Of a stretch of DNA of 64,000 bases, positions 25,522-34,633 are shown in pieces. The stretch is from positions 78,863-142,862 of the forward strand of contig JBOGUF010000128.1 in the NCBI GenBank assembly GCA_050696075.1, given 5' to 3'. How positions within the stretch are numbered: the first letter of the stretch is position 1; each line of letters starts with the position of its first letter. Source of the DNA: JBOGUF01 sp050696075 (GTDB lineage: Bacteria; Chloroflexota; Chloroflexia; Thermomicrobiales; UBA6265). The position numbers and the translations under genes were made by a program. The notes below the pieces were generated by a model. That model saw only the letters and a list, made by a program, of their open reading frames with translations, was not told where the DNA came from and did no database searches.

Positions 25522-26055
25522 CTACGCGCGGCGGATGCGGGCAATCGGCACCGGCGGCGTCAGCGTTTGCGCGTCGTGCGGCGATTGCTGGATGGAGCGC
25601 ACGACCTCCATGCCTGCCGTGACCCGGCCGAAGGCGGCGAAGCCCTGGCCGTCCGGGTTGCGTCTGCCGCCGAAGTCGAGTTCTGGCTGGACGCCGATAC
25701 AGATGAAGAAGTCGGAGACGGCGCTGTCGGGCGCAAAACGGGCCATCGAGATTGCTCCGTCGACGTGGCGCAGGCCGGTGACGCTGGTCCGTTCGAGCGG
25801 GATCGGTTGCGCGTTGTCGCGGGACCGGTTCGGACCGATCCCGCCCTGGATCACCTCGATCTTCACCGGGCTATCGGGCTGGTTGACCATCGTCACGGTG
25901 CGGTGGAAGACGCCGTCGTCGTACCAGCCGCCGTCGACGTAGGCGAGGAAGTTGGCCGCGGTGCCGGGCGCGGCAGCGGTGTTGATTTCGACGGCGATTT
26001 CCCCGAGGTGCGTTTCGATGACGATTGGCGCCAGGCCGGATGCGCTGCTTGACAT
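25522..26055 (-). CDS. Peptidyl-prolyl cis-trans isomerase, cyclophilin type
   Basis: The 177-residue protein has the cyclophilin fold: VIETHLGEIAVEI, then APGTAANFLAYVD, a VFHRTV segment, an SMARF loop and SDFFICIG. The FHR and SDFFI positions are typical of bacterial cyclophilins, which speed proline isomerisation during folding. No signal peptide is present, so it is probably cytoplasmic. Confidence 0.85.
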   Translation of the reverse strand: MSSSASGLAPIVIETHLGEIAVEINTAAAPGTAANFLAYVDGGWYDDGVFHRTVTMVNQPDSPVKIEVIQGGIGPNRSRDNAQPIPLERTSVTGLRHVDGAISMARFAPDSAVSDFFICIGVQPELDFGGRRNPDGQGFAAFGRVTAGMEVVRSIQQSPHDAQTLTPPVPIARIRRA

Positions 26056-26089
26056 CGGTGTACCTTGCTTCCTTTCTCAGACGCGATCA

Positions 26090-27283
26090 CTAGACCAAAC
26101 AGACTCCTCCGCGGGCGATGACGCGGCCGTTCTTGACGACGAGCCAGCGGGACGGGCGTTCGATGACCGCCTCGACGTGGGTTTCACCGTCGACGAGGAC
26201 GAGGTTGGCAGGGCAGCCGGAGGCGAGGCCGTAGGCGGCGTCGCCAATTGCTTGCGCCCCGCCATGGGTGATGATGTCGAGGACCATCTCGATTTCGTCG
26301 TCGCGGCGCAGGTTGTTGCGGTAGGCGATGAGGAAGGCGCGCAAGAGCATATCCGGCATGTTGAGCGGACCCCAGGCGTCTCGAATGCCGTCGTTGCCGG
26401 CGCACATGCGGACCCCGGCATCTCGCAGGCGCTTGACCGGAGGGGCCGGGCGGGAACCGCTCGGACCGTGGCTCATGATCGCGACGTCGTTGTCCAGTAG
26501 GAGTTCGATCAGGCGGAAGAGATAGTCGTCGTCGATCCCGCCGAGGCAGAAGGCGTGGCTGATGACCACCCGGCCCTGCCAACTGAGCGCCTTGGTCCGT
26601 TCGGCGATGAGCTCGATGGAGAAGGCGCCGAGGTCGCCCGGTTCGTGGAGGTGGATGTCGACGTCGGCGTCGTACTTCTCGGCCAGGCCGAAGACGACAT
26701 CGAGGTGGCGGGCGGGGTCGCGGTCGATGGTCGAGGGGTCGAGGCCGCCGACGACCTCCGCGCCGTTGCGGAGCACTTCTTCCATCAGTTCGACGGTGCC
26801 TGGCCGGACCAGCATGCCGCTTTGGGGGAAGGCGACGATCTGGATCGTGAGGGCGTCCTTGAAATCCTCGCGGGTACGCAGCACGCCCTCGAATCCGGTC
26901 AGCTTCCACTCGGTGTCGATATCGACGAAGGTGCGGATGTGGGTGGTGCCAGTGGCGATTGCCATCCGAGCTTGTCTCGTCGATTGCTGGTGCGCGTCGA
27001 TGCCGCGTTCGCTCCGCAATCTTCGTTCGTTTTCGATTTTGTCGAGGAGCGACGGACCGACCTCGTTGCGGTACCAGCCGAGGCCGATGAGCGTCTTGTC
27101 CATGTGGGCATGGGCGTCGACGAATCCCGGAAAGAGGAGGCGACCACCGCCGTCGATGATCGTCGCTTCGGGCGATGGAGCGAGACCGGACGCCATCTCG
27201 TCGATCCGGCCGTCCACGTTGCGGACGTCAGTCGCCGCGCCATGCAGCGGTCGGACATGGGTGATCAGCAACTCGTCGCGCAC
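26090..27283 (-). CDS. Cytosine-deaminase-like amidohydrolase
   Basis: GTG 27283 is chosen because GGAGGAGGG lies just upstream. The 397-residue protein has the amidohydrolase metal site: DAHAHMDKT (HxH), DVDIHLHE (third His), ISHAFC (fourth His) and GNDGIRD (Asp). The MDKT and SHAFCLG patterns are those of the cytosine deaminase branch, which deaminates or hydrolyses cyclic amidines. It is transcribed with the cyclophilin gene (34-base gap) but no metabolic link is evident. Length and motifs are complete. Confidence 0.8.
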   Translation of the reverse strand: MRDELLITHVRPLHGAATDVRNVDGRIDEMASGLAPSPEATIIDGGGRLLFPGFVDAHAHMDKTLIGLGWYRNEVGPSLLDKIENERRLRSERGIDAHQQSTRQARMAIATGTTHIRTFVDIDTEWKLTGFEGVLRTREDFKDALTIQIVAFPQSGMLVRPGTVELMEEVLRNGAEVVGGLDPSTIDRDPARHLDVVFGLAEKYDADVDIHLHEPGDLGAFSIELIAERTKALSWQGRVVISHAFCLGGIDDDYLFRLIELLLDNDVAIMSHGPSGSRPAPPVKRLRDAGVRMCAGNDGIRDAWGPLNMPDMLLRAFLIAYRNNLRRDDEIEMVLDIITHGGAQAIGDAAYGLASGCPANLVLVDGETHVEAVIERPSRWLVVKNGRVIARGGVCLV

Positions 27284-27555
27284 CTTCCCTCCTCCAACGT
27301 GGGCCACAGATCGCCGTCGCCATTATCACGGCTGGGACCATTTCTGCCAGGAGCTGTAGCGGTCGGGCGGTTCCTCGAATGTATCAATGAGACACGCCGG
27401 CGCGATCCGATGGCCCGGCATTTGCATAGAAGAAGGTGTATCCCGGCGTCGCACTTGGTCGCGGCGCGGGGGGACGCTGTTCGTTTGAACGGCGATATGT
27501 TCTGAGGTAGGAGGGTGGCCTGCCAGCCTGTCTCGTTCATGCAGGAGGACGCTTC

Positions 27556-28140
27556 ATGTTCACCGGTGCGACGTTACGCTCACTCTCGATTCGATTGGGA
27601 GTAGCCGGTCTCGCCGCCGCGGCGGCGCTCGGCGGATCGTCCGCTCTCGCGGTCCACGAAAACGTCGAGTTCCCGGCCGCGATCCACGCAGGTACGTGCG
27701 AAGCGCCGGGCGAGGTCGTTTTCGCGCTCGATAATCTCGTGCGGTTGCCGGAAGATGCGCCTGAGGAAGGCGATCCGGTCGGCGCCGCGGGCGCGCAGGT
27801 AGTCCACGGCTCGCCGGAAGACTCGACGCTCGACGCGACGGTCGACGATTTGTTCGCGGCGCCGCACATTGTGGCGGTCTTCAATGCGGACGGCGATACG
27901 ATCATCGCCCGTGGTCCGATCGGCGCCTACACCTATGAGGAAGGGCAGGATCTGGCGGTCGGGCTGCGCGAGTGGAACGAGTCGAACTTCAGCGGTGCGG
28001 CCATCTTCGAGGTCGATGACGACGTCGACGACGAAGATGACGACGAGGACGACGATGATCTCGAGGTCGAAGTCTTCCTCGTCAGCAGCACGCTGCCACC
28101 TGGCCCGGCTGCCACCCCGGCCGCGACGCCAGTTTCTTAG
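27556..28140 (+). CDS. Secreted protein with Asp-rich acidic segment
   Basis: The ATG follows GCAGGAGGA. The 194-residue protein has an N-terminal signal peptide (hydrophobic GLAAAAALGGSSALA, cleavage near residue 32), a globular part of about 120 residues with one cysteine, and then an almost pure Asp/Glu block (about residues 153-168) before a Pro/Ala/Thr tail. Such blocks can bind calcium or act as a spacer; nothing decides. No family was recognised. A strong terminator follows 30 bases after the stop. Confidence 0.55.
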   Translation: MFTGATLRSLSIRLGVAGLAAAAALGGSSALAVHENVEFPAAIHAGTCEAPGEVVFALDNLVRLPEDAPEEGDPVGAAGAQVVHGSPEDSTLDATVDDLFAAPHIVAVFNADGDTIIARGPIGAYTYEEGQDLAVGLREWNESNFSGAAIFEVDDDVDDEDDDEDDDDLEVEVFLVSSTLPPGPAATPAATPVS

Positions 28141-28169
28141 ATCAAGCGAGCGATAGATCAAGGGTGAAG

Positions 28170-28203
28170 GATGGGGCCGGCGCCCGAAAGCGCCGGCCCC
28201 ATC
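28170..28203 (+). terminator. Strong intrinsic terminator-like hairpin
   Basis: A perfect 14-bp GC-rich stem (28170-28183 with 28190-28203) has a CCGAAA loop and is followed by GTTT. It lies 30 bases after the secreted-protein gene and faces the convergent SIMPL gene, so it may work in both directions. Confidence 0.75.
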
Positions 28204-28305
28204 GTTTGGGCCATGATTTCCATACCTTAGCGGTGCGGCGTCAACTCCGCTCGACTAGGATTTGCACCGAAGACCCTTGCGTGGCTCGGACTGTGAGCAT
28301 CTGGC

Positions 28306-29169
28306 TCAGGGGGATGGTGTGGCGTCCGGGGCCGTCCCGAAGGCGTAGGTGAGCGTGATCTGGATGTAGGCCGATGCCTCGGCCGGCGCTGAAGGATCGA
28401 ATGGCGGGACGGTTGCCGGTCCGAACGGTCCGAAGAAGGCATCGGGCGGGCCCTCGACGCCGCAGCTACCCCCGCCCTCCGGTCCAAAGAACGGCGACTC
28501 GCTGGCCTGGACGAGCTCGCCCAAGGATGCACCGACCGCCTGCGCCAGGCCCTCGGCGCGTTCCTGTGCGTCGGCGACGGCGGCGACGCGCGCCGCCTGC
28601 ACCAGGCTGGGGCAGTCGCTGGCCTCGAAGCGCGCGCCGACATGGAGCAAGGTGAGGCCGGCGTCGTTCGCAGCGGTCGTGGCGCCTTCGACGAGCTGGT
28701 TTAGCTGGTCGGACGTGGGCTGGGGAATCTCCGCTCGGATCTCGCCCGATTCGGGTCCGCCGGGGCCGAAAATGGCGCTGTAGGCGGCGGCGGGGACGGT
28801 GACGGTGATCGCGTCGTCGGAGGCGCCGGCCGCGACGCGGTCGTCGACCACCGGTGCGAGCTGTTCGGCGGTCAATTGTGAGGGGCCGACCATGATCGCT
28901 TCGGGCGGCACGTCGCCGGTGGGCGTGCCTTCAACGCGTGGCATGACAGGGCCGAACTCACCGAAGCCGCCGGCACTGAGGAGGATCTGGAGGTCGGCCG
29001 ACGCGGCCGGAGCCGACGCCGCGCCGAAGCCGATGGCCACGATGCCGGGTTGGGCGCTGGAGAACGGCTGCGCTCGCGCGACGGCGGGCGCTATTGCGAG
29101 AACGGCAAGGACAGAGAGAAGCACACCGATAACGCTAAGGACGGAACGCTGGGACGAGTGCCGAGGCAT
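28306..29169 (-). CDS. Secreted SIMPL-domain protein (DUF541)
   Basis: The 287-residue protein starts with a signal peptide (hydrophobic VIGVLLSVLAVLAIAPAVA, cleavage after ARA near residue 33). It ends with the SIMPL pattern: AARVAAVADAQERAEGLAQAVGASLGEL, then a C-terminal strand SAYIQITLTYAF. The middle is longer and more Gly/Pro-rich than in the simplest members. SIMPL proteins are periplasmic or secreted with no defined general role. Confidence 0.75.
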   Translation of the reverse strand: MPRHSSQRSVLSVIGVLLSVLAVLAIAPAVARAQPFSSAQPGIVAIGFGAASAPAASADLQILLSAGGFGEFGPVMPRVEGTPTGDVPPEAIMVGPSQLTAEQLAPVVDDRVAAGASDDAITVTVPAAAYSAIFGPGGPESGEIRAEIPQPTSDQLNQLVEGATTAANDAGLTLLHVGARFEASDCPSLVQAARVAAVADAQERAEGLAQAVGASLGELVQASESPFFGPEGGGSCGVEGPPDAFFGPFGPATVPPFDPSAPAEASAYIQITLTYAFGTAPDATPSP

Positions 29170-29372
29170 GGTCGTTCCTTTCTCTAGCCGGACCGTCGGC
29201 GGCTCGCATTGCCGCCGACACGGGATAAGTTTAGGTGCGGAGCCTTTGCTTTGTATCGGGAGGAATACGTAGTTGGGCTACCCATTCAGAGATTGTGTAT
29301 GCGCGCTGAAGCGGAACACTTCCTACGTACGGACGGAGGTCGCGCGTCTGTTCGCGGTACGGAGGATTCGCG

Positions 29373-30083
29373 TCAGCGGTGCGTGGTTACGCCCACTTGG
29401 CGGCAGTACTCCAGCACGGGACAGGTTGAGCACTTGGGCACATTGCGGGTGCAGTGGTACTTGCCGAAGGGGACGAGGAGGGCGTTGATTTCGACCGCGT
29501 ATTGCTCGGGGAGGACGGCTTCGAGGGCGGCGAGGGTTTGTTCGGGAGTTTTGGCGGTGACGTAGCCCCAACGGTTGGTGACGCGGTGGACGTGGATGTC
29601 GACGCTGATGCGCGGCAGACCGCAGGCGATGCCAAGGGCGAGGTTGGCGCACTTGGGACCGACACCGGAGAAGGAGCGGACGACCTCGTCGTCGCAGGGG
29701 AGGTCGCCGTCGTAGTCGGCCACCGCGCGTTCGGCGATGGTCAATATCTGGTGGGCCTTGCGTTCGTAGAAGGTGGACGGGCGGATCAACTGCTCGATGC
29801 CCGCGGGCGAGAGGGTGAGCATCTCGGCGGGGGTGCGGGCGACCTCAAAGAGGCGTTTCGCGGCCGGCATCGTCACCTCTTCCAGGGTGCGGATGGAGAT
29901 GATGCAGGCGACGACCTGCTCGAAGAGCGACGTGTGGCCCAGCTCCGCCAACTCGTGCAGCACGGCATTCGGGTAGGGTCGCACGGCCTCGCGGACGCCG
30001 TCCATGACCGCGTCGATGTCGAAAGGCCGCTTGTTTTCGCGGACTGGAGTTTGCGCGGTCTGGGCGATGGCGGAACCCTCCAC
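29373..30083 (-). CDS. nth: Endonuclease III (DNA glycosylase/AP lyase)
   Basis: The 236-residue protein has the helix-hairpin-helix as FSGVGPKCANLAL, with the catalytic Lys, followed by the catalytic Asp in VDIHVHRVTNR. The C-terminal iron-sulfur cluster ligands have the classical C-x6-C-x2-C-x5-C spacing. Endonuclease III removes oxidised pyrimidines and nicks the abasic site. The family call is secure. The N-terminal 25 residues are not conserved, so the exact start is uncertain. Confidence 0.88.
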   Translation of the reverse strand: MEGSAIAQTAQTPVRENKRPFDIDAVMDGVREAVRPYPNAVLHELAELGHTSLFEQVVACIISIRTLEEVTMPAAKRLFEVARTPAEMLTLSPAGIEQLIRPSTFYERKAHQILTIAERAVADYDGDLPCDDEVVRSFSGVGPKCANLALGIACGLPRISVDIHVHRVTNRWGYVTAKTPEQTLAALEAVLPEQYAVEINALLVPFGKYHCTRNVPKCSTCPVLEYCRQVGVTTHR

Positions 30084-30143
30084 AACGGCGTCGCATTGCC
30101 GTTGGTTGGGTATTCTCGCAGAAGCGATGCCGAGGGGAGAAGG

Positions 30144-30173
30144 CGACGGCTCCGGGTAATACCGGAGCCGTCG
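30144..30173 (-). terminator. Terminator-like hairpin of the secreted-protein gene
   Basis: A perfect 12-bp stem (30144-30155 with 30162-30173) encloses a GTAATA loop, 25 bases beyond the stop codon of the minus-strand gene ending at 30198. No T-run follows. Confidence 0.65.
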
Positions 30174-30197
30174 GATTGCGCCGTGGCGCGTGTAGCG

Positions 30198-30950
30198 TTA
30201 GAGGTCCTCGACCGATTGGTCGAGGTGGAGAATGGCCGACTTCGTGAGATTCTCGGCCGTCTCATTGACCTCGTCGAAGTTGATCTCCTCGCCGGTGGCG
30301 TCGAATGCGGCGGCTATGCCCATGATCAGGACGTTGCCGACCTGAACGGCATTCACTCCAAGCCCGGAGCTCGTGCCTTCTTGGGTTTGGGCGCCGCTCA
30401 CGGTGGCGCCGGGCACGCCGAAGTCCTCATGCGCTTCAACCTCTAGTCCGGCCATGCCGCCCGCTTCGTCGTCGATCGCTTCGTCGAGCGCTGCCCGCGC
30501 CGCATCCTCGTTCTCGAAGACAACGTAGAAGATGGCGTAGAAGTCGAAACTCTGCATCGCGGCCGGCAGAGTGCCCTCGGCCTCGGCTTCGCTGTTGCCG
30601 TCCTCCCCGTCCGACTCGTCGGCGGTGACCGAGAAAGCAGCGAGACCGACCGCGTCGTTGAAATCGGCCTCGCTGAAGAGGTCGGTCGGCGACGGCGCGC
30701 CAGTCGCTTCCGGCGTGCCGTCACCGCCTTCGGCAACGACCTCCGAGAAGCCATCGGGCAGATTGTCGGTGTTGAAATCGCCTTGGATTGCTTCCAGGAC
30801 CTGTTGCGGATCCTTGTCCGTGATCGACCCTGCAAGGTCTTGCACGTCGTCCGCGTCGACGTCCTGTGCCGCCGCGGGGCTGATCAGTCCGAGCAGCGCC
30901 CAGACCGCGATAAACGCGGTGAGCGCGATGCGCGCCATTCCCTTCTTCAC
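30198..30950 (-). CDS. Secreted protein of unknown function
   Basis: GTG 30950 follows AGGGGGA; ATG 30938 is an alternative. The 250-residue product has a signal peptide (ALTAFIAVWALLGLISPAAA, cleaved before QD) and a mature part rich in Asp, Glu and Ala. The mature part contains a mixed alpha/beta stretch with DFYAIFYVVFENEDAAR, which looks like a ferredoxin-like or anti-sigma-type strand-helix unit. It has no cysteine. No family was recognised. Confidence 0.5.
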   Translation of the reverse strand: MKKGMARIALTAFIAVWALLGLISPAAAQDVDADDVQDLAGSITDKDPQQVLEAIQGDFNTDNLPDGFSEVVAEGGDGTPEATGAPSPTDLFSEADFNDAVGLAAFSVTADESDGEDGNSEAEAEGTLPAAMQSFDFYAIFYVVFENEDAARAALDEAIDDEAGGMAGLEVEAHEDFGVPGATVSGAQTQEGTSSGLGVNAVQVGNVLIMGIAAAFDATGEEINFDEVNETAENLTKSAILHLDQSVEDL

Positions 30951-31092
30951 ACGTCCCCCTATGTCCTGCGCGTCGACGCTTGACCCCGACGCGACCCGAT
31001 GCGCCGGCACCTGCCAGCGGCGGCGGGAAGGGATAGCCGCAACTATGGTCGCTTGTCAAATCCGGCCGCGCCGTTCGGGCCACGATTTCCCT

Positions 31093-31121
31093 TTGTGTGG
31101 CGCCTGTTCACCGTCTACAAT
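31093..31121 (+). promoter_or_regulatory. Candidate promoter of the TrpB-like gene
   Basis: TTGTGT (31093-31098) and TACAAT (31116-31121) are 17 bp apart, about 90 bases before the start codon. The -10 box matches five of six consensus bases. No trp leader peptide or T-box was seen in the 90-base leader. Confidence 0.5.
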
Positions 31122-31210
31122 GCGGCCCACCCTACGCCGTCGATGAATCCGCCCGTGCCGCCGGCGCGGGCGTCCGGCGATTGAACATCGACAACAGAAC
31201 GGAGTGCCGC

Positions 31211-32575
31211 ATGCCCGAGACGACGAAGTTTCTCCTTGGCGAGGACCGGATCCCAACTGACTGGTACAACATTGCCGCCGACCTGCCGGCGCCACCGCCG
31301 CCGGTGCTGCATCCTGGCACTGGGCAGCCGATCGGGCCGGCGGATCTGGCGCCGCTCTTCCCGATGGAGGTGATCAAGCAGGAGGTTTCCTCCGAACGCT
31401 GGATCGCGATCCCGAAGGAAGTGCTGGACGTCTATCGCCTGTGGCGGCCGACCCCGCTCCATCGCGCCCGCCGGCTCGAACGGACGCTAGATCTTCCCGC
31501 GAACGTACGCCTCTTTTACAAGTACGAGGGGACGAGTCCGGCCGGCAGCCACAAGCCGAACACGGCCGTGGCGCAGGCCTTCTATAACAAGCAGGAAGGC
31601 GTCACCCGGATCACAACCGAGACGGGCGCGGGGCAGTGGGGCAGCGCGCTGGCGATGGCGTGCTCGCTCTTCGGCATCGAACTCAAGGTCTACATGGTCA
31701 AGATCAGCTTTGCCCAGAAGCCGTACCGGCGGGCGCTAATGGAGACGTGGGGCGCGACTTGCGTGCCCAGCCCGAGCACCGACACCAACGCCGGGCGCGC
31801 GATCCTGGCCAAGGACCCCGAGTCGAACGGGTCGCTGGGGATCGCGATCTCGGAGGCGGTAGAGGACGCGGCGACGCGGGAGGATACGAAGTACTCGCTC
31901 GGCTCGGTCCTGAATCACGTCTTGCTGCATCAGACGGTCATCGGCCAAGAGGCGGTAGAGCAGATGGAGATGGCCGGGGCGTGGCCGGACGTCATCGTCG
32001 GCTGTGTCGGCGGCGGCTCGAATTTTGCGGGGCTCACCTTTCCCTTCCTTCAGCAGAAACTGGCCGGCAAGGCGGTGCGCGTCGTGGCGGTGGAGCCGGC
32101 CGCCTGCCCGACGCTGACGCGCGGCAGGTATGCCTACGACTTCGGCGATACCGGGATGCTGACGCCGTTGGTCAAGATGCACACGCTCGGCCACTCGTTC
32201 GTGCCGGCGGGGATCCACGCGGGCGGTCTGCGCTATCACGGCGCGGCGCCGCTGGTGAGTCTGCTATTGGATCAAGGCTTGATCGAGGCGACGGCGGTCA
32301 AGCAGTTGCCGACCTTCGAGGCGGCCGTGAGCTTTGCCCGGAGCGAAGGGATCGTGCCGGCGCCGGAATCGGCCCACGCGATCCGGACGGCGGTGGACGA
32401 GGCGCTGGCCGCGCGGGATGCGGGTGAAGGGCGAACGATCCTCTTCGGCCTCTCCGGCCACGGCACCTTCGACCTGGCCGCCTACGACAGCTACCTCGCG
32501 GGGTCGTTGCAGGACTATGAGCATCCGCGGGAGGCGATTGAGGCGGCTTTAGCGGAGTTGCCGCGAGTCTCATGA
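31211..32575 (+). CDS. TrpB2-type tryptophan synthase beta-like enzyme
   Basis: ATG 31211 follows GGAG by seven bases. The 454-residue protein belongs to the longer TrpB2 group: an N-terminal WYNIAADLP segment, LWRPTPLHRARRLE, the PLP lysine in GTSPAGSHKPN, ETGAGQWG and the cofactor phosphate loop VGCVGGGSNFAG. TrpB2 enzymes condense indole and serine without needing an adjacent TrpA, and some act as serine deaminases. No trpA or other tryptophan gene is in the window. Confidence 0.85.
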   Translation: MPETTKFLLGEDRIPTDWYNIAADLPAPPPPVLHPGTGQPIGPADLAPLFPMEVIKQEVSSERWIAIPKEVLDVYRLWRPTPLHRARRLERTLDLPANVRLFYKYEGTSPAGSHKPNTAVAQAFYNKQEGVTRITTETGAGQWGSALAMACSLFGIELKVYMVKISFAQKPYRRALMETWGATCVPSPSTDTNAGRAILAKDPESNGSLGIAISEAVEDAATREDTKYSLGSVLNHVLLHQTVIGQEAVEQMEMAGAWPDVIVGCVGGGSNFAGLTFPFLQQKLAGKAVRVVAVEPAACPTLTRGRYAYDFGDTGMLTPLVKMHTLGHSFVPAGIHAGGLRYHGAAPLVSLLLDQGLIEATAVKQLPTFEAAVSFARSEGIVPAPESAHAIRTAVDEALAARDAGEGRTILFGLSGHGTFDLAAYDSYLAGSLQDYEHPREAIEAALAELPRVS

Positions 32576-32603
32576 CGGATCACTGAATAACCATGGCCGG
32601 GCG

Positions 32604-33485
32604 TCAGGCGGGTGTGCCCAGTAGGTTGGCCCAGAGGAGGCGGGCGGCCCAGGCGCGGGTGGGGCGCCAGCCTTCGGCGCGGTCGTCGAGGTCTTTCATA
32701 GTGAGATCCGGGTCGCCATAGGCGAAGCAGGCGGCGCGAAGAAGTGCGACGTCGCCGGTGGGATGGGCGTCCGGCTCGGCGACACCCCAGAGGAGAGCGG
32801 ATTCGGTCGTCCAGGGACCGACGAGCGGTAGCGAACGGAGCGCGATGCGGGCTGCTGCTGGGTCGTGGCGGGCCGTCTTGCGGTCGGGAAATTGGCCGTC
32901 GAGGGCGGCGCGAGCGGCCGCGACGATCGCTTCGGCGCGCCGCCAGGTAACGCCGCTCTGGCGCACGGTCGCCGGTGGGGAATCGGCCAACTGATCGAGT
33001 CGCGGGAAGGGGTAGAAGCGACGGCCGGCGAGTTCGATGCCGGGGTGGTAGAGCGCCGCGAAGCGGGCCTCGGTGACCGCCGCGGCGGCGACGGAAATGC
33101 TCTGGCCGACGATCGAGGTGATGACGCCTTCCGCCAGCGAACCGGCTGCCCACGGCCGCAAGCCGGCCAGATCATTGGCGAGACGTTGCAGGATGGGGTC
33201 GGTAAAGCGGGGCGTCGATTCGTCGATGCCGAGTTTGGCGTTGGCCCAGGTCGTGTCGGCGGCGGAATCAGCCGTTCCGTCGAAGGTAAGCTGGTCGAGT
33301 GAATCGGCATCCTGGCGCACGCTTCGCCAGACGACCTGCTCGGCCTCCCAGCCGACCCAAATCAGTCCACGGTCGTGCCATTCGACGCTCGGCCAGCGGC
33401 CTCGCGACCAGATCACGGGCGCGCACGTTTTGGCCAGGGAGAAGGGTTCCGGGATGCGCAGACGCCTCGTCGTGTCGCCCGTCAC
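32604..33485 (-). CDS. AlkA-like DNA-3-methyladenine glycosylase (HhH-GPD)
   Basis: The conserved protein begins near GTG 33485 (MTGDTTRRLRIPEPF), eight bases after the PAP2 stop; the frame upstream runs antisense to other genes. The 293-residue product has an N-terminal beta domain, then an all-helical HhH-GPD domain with LPLVGPWTTESALLWG and the catalytic Asp in PTGDVALLR. Such enzymes excise alkylated purines. No clear ribosome binding site precedes the start, so translational coupling to the upstream gene is likely. Confidence 0.75.
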   Translation of the reverse strand: MTGDTTRRLRIPEPFSLAKTCAPVIWSRGRWPSVEWHDRGLIWVGWEAEQVVWRSVRQDADSLDQLTFDGTADSAADTTWANAKLGIDESTPRFTDPILQRLANDLAGLRPWAAGSLAEGVITSIVGQSISVAAAAVTEARFAALYHPGIELAGRRFYPFPRLDQLADSPPATVRQSGVTWRRAEAIVAAARAALDGQFPDRKTARHDPAAARIALRSLPLVGPWTTESALLWGVAEPDAHPTGDVALLRAACFAYGDPDLTMKDLDDRAEGWRPTRAWAARLLWANLLGTPA

Positions 33486-33493
33486 GTTGGGTG

Positions 33494-34600
33494 TCAGCCG
33501 TTGCCGGGCGATCGCCGTAATGGCGCGGGGAGGGAGGACTGGAGGCGACGGCCGGCGCCGCCAACCCAGGCGGGCATTGGCAGCTTGAAGCCACGGGCGA
33601 TGCGCGGCCAGAGCAGGATAATCGCGGCGTACCAAAGGGTGGCCCACAGGATGCCGGCGATGATGTCGATGACCCAATGGTGTCCCAGATAGACGACGCT
33701 GAACCAGACCGCCGCGTTGTAGAGCAGGAAGACCCAGCCCTTTTTGCCGAAGAAGCGCACGCTGAAGAGGAGCACTAACCAGGGGAAGGAGGCGTGGAGC
33801 GATGGCATCGCCGCCACTGGGTTCGGGCTGGCGTGGGTCCAGAGTTTGATCGCGTTGACGCCGCCGGCATCGCGCGGCAGGAGCGCGTTCACCGCCTGCT
33901 CGGACGGGAACTTGACGCCGGAGACGAAGCCCCATTGGTCGGCGAGCCAGGGCGGCGCGGCTGGGTAGAGCAGAAAGATGATGAACCCGGCGTAGGTCAT
34001 CGCCAGGAACGCGAGCGAGAACTGCCAGAATCGCTCCTTGCTTCCCACCCAGACCATGAAGCCGAAGACGAGCGGGAAGACGAAGTGGAGGCCATAAACG
34101 ATCACCGCCGCGACGTCGTACCAGTGGGCCGTCCCGGCGACGTAGAGGCGGTCTTGGATCCAGTGGGTTGGCAAGGTGCCGCCGAAGAGGAAGAGGTCGG
34201 CGTCGATCAGTTGTTGGACCTGGACGCGGCCGTGGTCCTGGGCGGAGATGCCGTCGCCGACGACGATGTTGCCGGCGACGCCTCGCAGGTATTCGTAGCC
34301 GAAGATGAGGAAGACGAGCGGCACCCAGTCGCGGAGGAAGGCAACAGCCCGGCCGAGGACGACGGCGCCGAGGAGGAGTGGGATGAGCCAAAGGTCCGGG
34401 GTTAGTGAGACGTTGAGCCACGCCTTCAGCCCGGCGGCGAAGAGCATGTAGGCGACGAAGAGCGCGATGACCAGGGATCGGTACGATTGCCGGACCTGGG
34501 CCTCGCGAGCGGCGGTGTCGTTGGTGGTCTCCGAGCGTTCGCGCTCGACATCGGGGGCGGAGCGCCGACCGTCGAGCGCCCCGCGACGCGTCACAATCAT
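33494..34600 (-). CDS. PAP2-superfamily membrane phosphatase/phosphotransferase
   Basis: The 368-residue protein has several membrane helices and the PAP2 signature split over AAMPSLHASFPW and VYLGHHWVIDIIAG, with the catalytic histidines. This is the Aur1/Ipt1-like inositolphosphotransferase arrangement rather than a small PgpB phosphatase. The role is in membrane lipid headgroup chemistry; the substrate is unknown. It is followed by the glycosylase gene with an eight-base gap, forming an apparent two-gene unit. Confidence 0.78.
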   Translation of the reverse strand: MIVTRRGALDGRRSAPDVERERSETTNDTAAREAQVRQSYRSLVIALFVAYMLFAAGLKAWLNVSLTPDLWLIPLLLGAVVLGRAVAFLRDWVPLVFLIFGYEYLRGVAGNIVVGDGISAQDHGRVQVQQLIDADLFLFGGTLPTHWIQDRLYVAGTAHWYDVAAVIVYGLHFVFPLVFGFMVWVGSKERFWQFSLAFLAMTYAGFIIFLLYPAAPPWLADQWGFVSGVKFPSEQAVNALLPRDAGGVNAIKLWTHASPNPVAAMPSLHASFPWLVLLFSVRFFGKKGWVFLLYNAAVWFSVVYLGHHWVIDIIAGILWATLWYAAIILLWPRIARGFKLPMPAWVGGAGRRLQSSLPAPLRRSPGNG

Positions 34601-34633
34601 GAAGGGAACGCTAACCGTCGGCGGCGCTCAGCG

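Noticed and set aside
32604..34421. The full 605-codon minus-strand frame as one protein
   Set aside because: Only the C-terminal 290 or so residues match AlkA-like glycosylases; the upstream part is an out-of-frame shadow of the PAP2 gene.
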